From contig JAGOIO010000047.1 of NCBI GenBank assembly GCA_017995595.1, positions 1 to 8,654 of the forward strand: a DNA stretch of 8,654 nt, in the 5' to 3' direction. The notes under the pieces were generated by a model. It saw only the letters and a list, made by a program, of their open reading frames with translations, was not told the DNA's origin and searched no databases. Below, piece after piece: positions 6,259 through 8,654 of this stretch (position 1 is the first letter of the stretch; each line of letters opens with the position of its first letter). Source of the stretch: a bacterium. Lineage in GTDB: Bacteria > Cyanobacteriota > Vampirovibrionia > Gastranaerophilales > Gastranaerophilaceae. The position numbers and the translations under genes are program-made.

Positions 6259-7953
6259 TTGAATATACAAAATTTAAATAGTACAAATTTCCAAAAAAGT
6301 TTGCTAGCCCAAAAATCCCAAAATAAAAATCAAACTCTCCCAATTAAAAATGCTCCAAAAACTTCAAATAATGTAAGTTTTGGTTCAGGTTTAGGTATTG
6401 CTACATCTCAAGGGTTGAGAAGTTTAGCAACCAATATGGCATTAGGTGCAATCGTTATTGATATTTTATGTATGGATTTGCCAAGAACTGCTGTTGATTT
6501 TACAAGAAGTCCAAGTGCAGGTGCTGAAACTGCTATAAGAGAAGGTGCCGGTACAGGTAACCATGCTGCTATAGGTGCTTATGGATTAGGCGTTGCTGCA
6601 GTTGCTGCTGCAGGTTTAAACAAAATGTATGGCGTTAAAGCAAATGATATTTTTGCAAGTAATGAAACTATTGATACTTTAGGTACAGTTTGGGGCGAAG
6701 AAATTGCTAAGAAAAAAGCTTCTGCTACTGATGCTACCAAAGTCGAAAAGCCTTTAAAAGAATATTTAACTAGAGTGTTAGATGATATTCAAACGTTTAA
6801 GCCAGATGCAAAAAAATCTGATTGGGTAAATATTCCTAAAGATGCAAAAAATTCTATTTCTGAAAAATTAGAAGCTCATATTACAAAAATGGCTTCTAAA
6901 GAGGGCGTTACAAAAGATGAAACTGCAAAGTTAGAAAGTTTTATTAAATCAACTTTAGGCTATTCTACAGGTTCTGACTCTCTTGTAAGATTTAAGTCTG
7001 CTCAAACAGGTTTTGCTGATGCAATGGGTTCAGGTACATTTATTTCTAATATTACAAAGCTTACAAATACTTTTATGAGCGATAAAGTTCACAAAATATT
7101 TGTTGAATCAAAAGAAGTAGGAAAAAATGAATTCTTAAATGGTTTAAAAAACTTAAATAAGAAAGTTTCAATTGGTGGTATCGCTCTAGGTTCACTTATT
7201 GGTATGTCAATTCAACCTTTAAATAAATATATAACAAAGAAAAGAACAGGTTCTGATGACTTTGTAGGTGGTGGTAAAGCTGATAAATCTTTTAAATTTA
7301 AGTTGAAAAAATTAGCTTTAGGAACAGCTTTTGCTCTTGGTGCAATTGCAACTGTTACTACTCACCCTTCAAAACTTTTAAGCAAAATTCAATTTAAAGG
7401 GTTAGCTCCAACTATTGACCAATTCAAGGTTGTTTACGGATTAACTATTGCTTCAAGATTGTTTGCTGCAAGAACAGATGATGAGTTAAGGGAATCAACA
7501 ATCAAAGATACTTTGGGCTTTGCAAATTGGTTAATCCTTGGTAATGTCGTTTCTATCGGTGTTGCAAAGGGTATCGAAAAGCTAAAAGGTACAAATTTCT
7601 TAAAGTACCATAATTCTGATAAAAAATCTTGGTTACTTCATTCAGATATTATGTCAAGAGACGAAGTATTGTATGATACTCTTAAAAAAGAAGGTATTAA
7701 TACCATTAAGTCTGATGGAACTGCGATGTCTTTTAAAGAAATGATGAATTCTCTAGATTCTTTAAAAGGTAAAAATGCAGAACTTGCAAAATCAAAATTG
7801 AAATGGTTAAATGTAATTCAAATGGCAGGCTATTTATATTCAGGTGTAGTTCTTGGTTGGGCTTTACCTAAATTAAATATCGCTATTAAAAATTACAAAG
7901 ATAAAAAACGTGCAGAAGCTGAATCTTTGAAAGAGCAAGGTATTCAAGCTTAA
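6259..7953 (+). CDS. Uncharacterised membrane-associated SF/PRT family protein, long form (564 aa)
   Basis: Function is not recognised; it is a paralogue of the preceding protein. Parts in order: Asn/Gln/Lys-rich leader (1-37); NVSFGSG (38-44); hydrophobic 53-71; C71-M-D-LPRTA (74-78); IREGAG (93-98); a Gly/Ala-rich hydrophobic segment (102-121); a charged, Lys-rich helical region (about 130-300); hydrophobic 303-318 followed by QPLNKYIT (319-326); hydrophobic 352-369; a conserved block from IQFKG (377-381) through DQ (387-388), ASR (398-400) and RESTIKD (411-417) to about 441; and a last hydrophobic segment 518-537 ending GWALPK. A Lys/Glu-rich end follows. About 25 of 65 residues in the conserved block match the 567-aa protein in my hand count, ungapped. 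The gene starts with TTG, 43 bp after its neighbour's stop, with no clear promoter between, so it is probably the second gene of an operon ended by the hairpin downstream. Confidence 0.87.
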   Translation: MNIQNLNSTNFQKSLLAQKSQNKNQTLPIKNAPKTSNNVSFGSGLGIATSQGLRSLATNMALGAIVIDILCMDLPRTAVDFTRSPSAGAETAIREGAGTGNHAAIGAYGLGVAAVAAAGLNKMYGVKANDIFASNETIDTLGTVWGEEIAKKKASATDATKVEKPLKEYLTRVLDDIQTFKPDAKKSDWVNIPKDAKNSISEKLEAHITKMASKEGVTKDETAKLESFIKSTLGYSTGSDSLVRFKSAQTGFADAMGSGTFISNITKLTNTFMSDKVHKIFVESKEVGKNEFLNGLKNLNKKVSIGGIALGSLIGMSIQPLNKYITKKRTGSDDFVGGGKADKSFKFKLKKLALGTAFALGAIATVTTHPSKLLSKIQFKGLAPTIDQFKVVYGLTIASRLFAARTDDELRESTIKDTLGFANWLILGNVVSIGVAKGIEKLKGTNFLKYHNSDKKSWLLHSDIMSRDEVLYDTLKKEGINTIKSDGTAMSFKEMMNSLDSLKGKNAELAKSKLKWLNVIQMAGYLYSGVVLGWALPKLNIAIKNYKDKKRAEAESLKEQGIQA

Positions 7954-7978
7954 TATATTAAAAGAGAAGTTATAAGAA

Positions 7979-8029
7979 ACAAAAGGCAAACCGTAGGTTT
8001 GCCTTTTGTGCTTTACAAATTTTTTTTTT
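7979..8029 (+). terminator. Strong intrinsic terminator after the 564-aa gene
   Basis: A perfect 14-bp stem (7979-7992 with 7996-8009) contains CAAAAGGCAAACC and its complement around a GTA loop. It is followed by a T-rich stretch and a run of ten T at 8020-8029. The stem is flanked by A and T on each side, so it could work in both directions. It ends the 567/564 operon and sits directly against deoC. Confidence 0.88.
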
Positions 8030-8037
8030 GAATTACC

Positions 8038-8654
8038 ATGAGTTGTATGAAAGAATTGAATAATTATATTGAACATACATTATTAAAACAAGATGCAACG
8101 CATGATGATTTTGTAAAACTTTTTGGTGAAGCTATACAAAATAAATTTTTAGGCGTTTGTATTCCTCCATCGGTTGTTGCGATGGCTCATCAAGCCCTTG
8201 AAGGTACTGGCGTAAAAGTTGTTACGGTTGTGGGCTTTCCTTTAGGTGCTAATAAATCTGAAGTTAAGGCTTTTGAAACGAGTTTAGCGGTAAAAGACGG
8301 TGCTGATGAAATTGATATGGTAATTAATGTATCATTATTGAAAGATAAAGATTTTCAAGCTGTTCAAACTGATATTGAAAAAGTTAAGGTTGCTTGTGAA
8401 GATAAACCTCTAAAAGTTATTTTAGAAACAGATTTGTTGACAAAAGAAGAAATTGAAAATGCTTGCAAAATTTGTGTAAATGCAAAAGTTGATTTTGTTA
8501 AGACTTCAACAGGTTTTGTTAAAAATGGAGTTGGTGCAAAGGCTGAGGACGTTGCTCTTATGTATAAAATCGTCTCACCTTATGGTATAAAGGTAAAAGC
8601 TTCTGCGGGAATAAGAGATAAAGAAAAGGCTTTAGCGATGGTTAACGCCGGTGC
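8038..8654 (+). CDS. deoC: Deoxyribose-phosphate aldolase, N-terminal ~205 codons (cut by right edge)
   Basis: This cytoplasmic class I aldolase splits 2-deoxyribose-5-phosphate into glyceraldehyde-3-phosphate and acetaldehyde in deoxynucleoside salvage and catabolism. Visible hallmarks: IEHTLL (11-16), VVGFPLGA (64-71), DEIDMVINV with D93, DFVKTSTGF with the Schiff-base lysine K155, and VKASAGIR with K187. These correspond to the E. coli catalytic residues D102, K167 and K201. The protein resembles the short bacterial form of about 220 aa, so only a few residues are missing. An in-frame TGA at 8029-8031 excludes earlier starts. ATG at 8038 is used here; ATG at 8047 would also keep the whole fold. 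Neither has a good ribosome site. The start follows the terminator by eight bases, so its expression signal is unclear. Confidence 0.95.
   Translation, partial: MSCMKELNNYIEHTLLKQDATHDDFVKLFGEAIQNKFLGVCIPPSVVAMAHQALEGTGVKVVTVVGFPLGANKSEVKAFETSLAVKDGADEIDMVINVSLLKDKDFQAVQTDIEKVKVACEDKPLKVILETDLLTKEEIENACKICVNAKVDFVKTSTGFVKNGVGAKAEDVALMYKIVSPYGIKVKASAGIRDKEKALAMVNAG

Noticed and set aside
7873..8076. Minus-strand open frame of 67 codons across the terminator
   Set aside because: It crosses a strong hairpin and the starts/ends of two real genes; Phe/Lys-rich composition reflects the A/T tracts.

Overview
The window is AT-rich (roughly 30-35% G+C by eye), uses the standard code (TGA is a real stop after the radical SAM gene) and is mostly tightly packed. 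Low G+C, a stand-alone TIGR03960-like radical SAM protein, an AI-2E-family permease, and long proteins that open with a polar N/S/K-rich leader followed by a short 'SFG'-like motif together suggest a host-associated non-photosynthetic cyanobacterial relative (Vampirovibrionia/Gastranaerophilales, formerly Melainabacteria). This is inferred from protein style, not from a marker gene. A low-GC Firmicute-like or other uncultured gut lineage is not excluded.

Layout. On the minus strand, 1225 to 1 holds two overlapping genes: a 342-aa membrane protein, then a protein that runs off the left edge with a near-perfect Shine-Dalgarno. They are read from a good sigma-70-type promoter at 1414-1442, through a leader of about 180 nt carrying two imperfect 27-30 bp repeats. 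Divergently, an extended -10 promoter at 1582-1590 drives an AI-2E-family permease (1619-2644), which shares one base (TAATG) with a radical SAM gene (2644-4209). After an AT-rich 302-bp gap come two more large membrane-associated proteins (4512-6215 and 6259-7953). A strong intrinsic terminator (7979-8029) follows. The 5' part of deoC, deoxyribose-phosphate aldolase, starts 8 bases after the terminator and is cut by the right edge.

The main discovery is that the four genes flanking the permease/radical SAM pair appear to be one family. All have a polar leader ending in SF(G/N/R). Three share a PRT...RE module beside the first hydrophobic segments. All four have a hydrophobic segment closing in P plus a basic or aliphatic residue. 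The two long members align without gaps over about 65 residues near the C-terminus (25 identities counted by hand). No known function is recognised. They look like a lineage-specific, expanded cell-envelope family.

A second oddity is the last ~95 bp of the 567-aa member. It jumps to about 58% G+C and encodes a Ser/Thr/Gly tail beyond the end of the family fold. The permease, radical SAM protein and aldolase look like ordinary chromosomal genes, with no visible mechanistic link to the family. No tRNA, rRNA, CRISPR array, insertion sequence or phage gene was seen.
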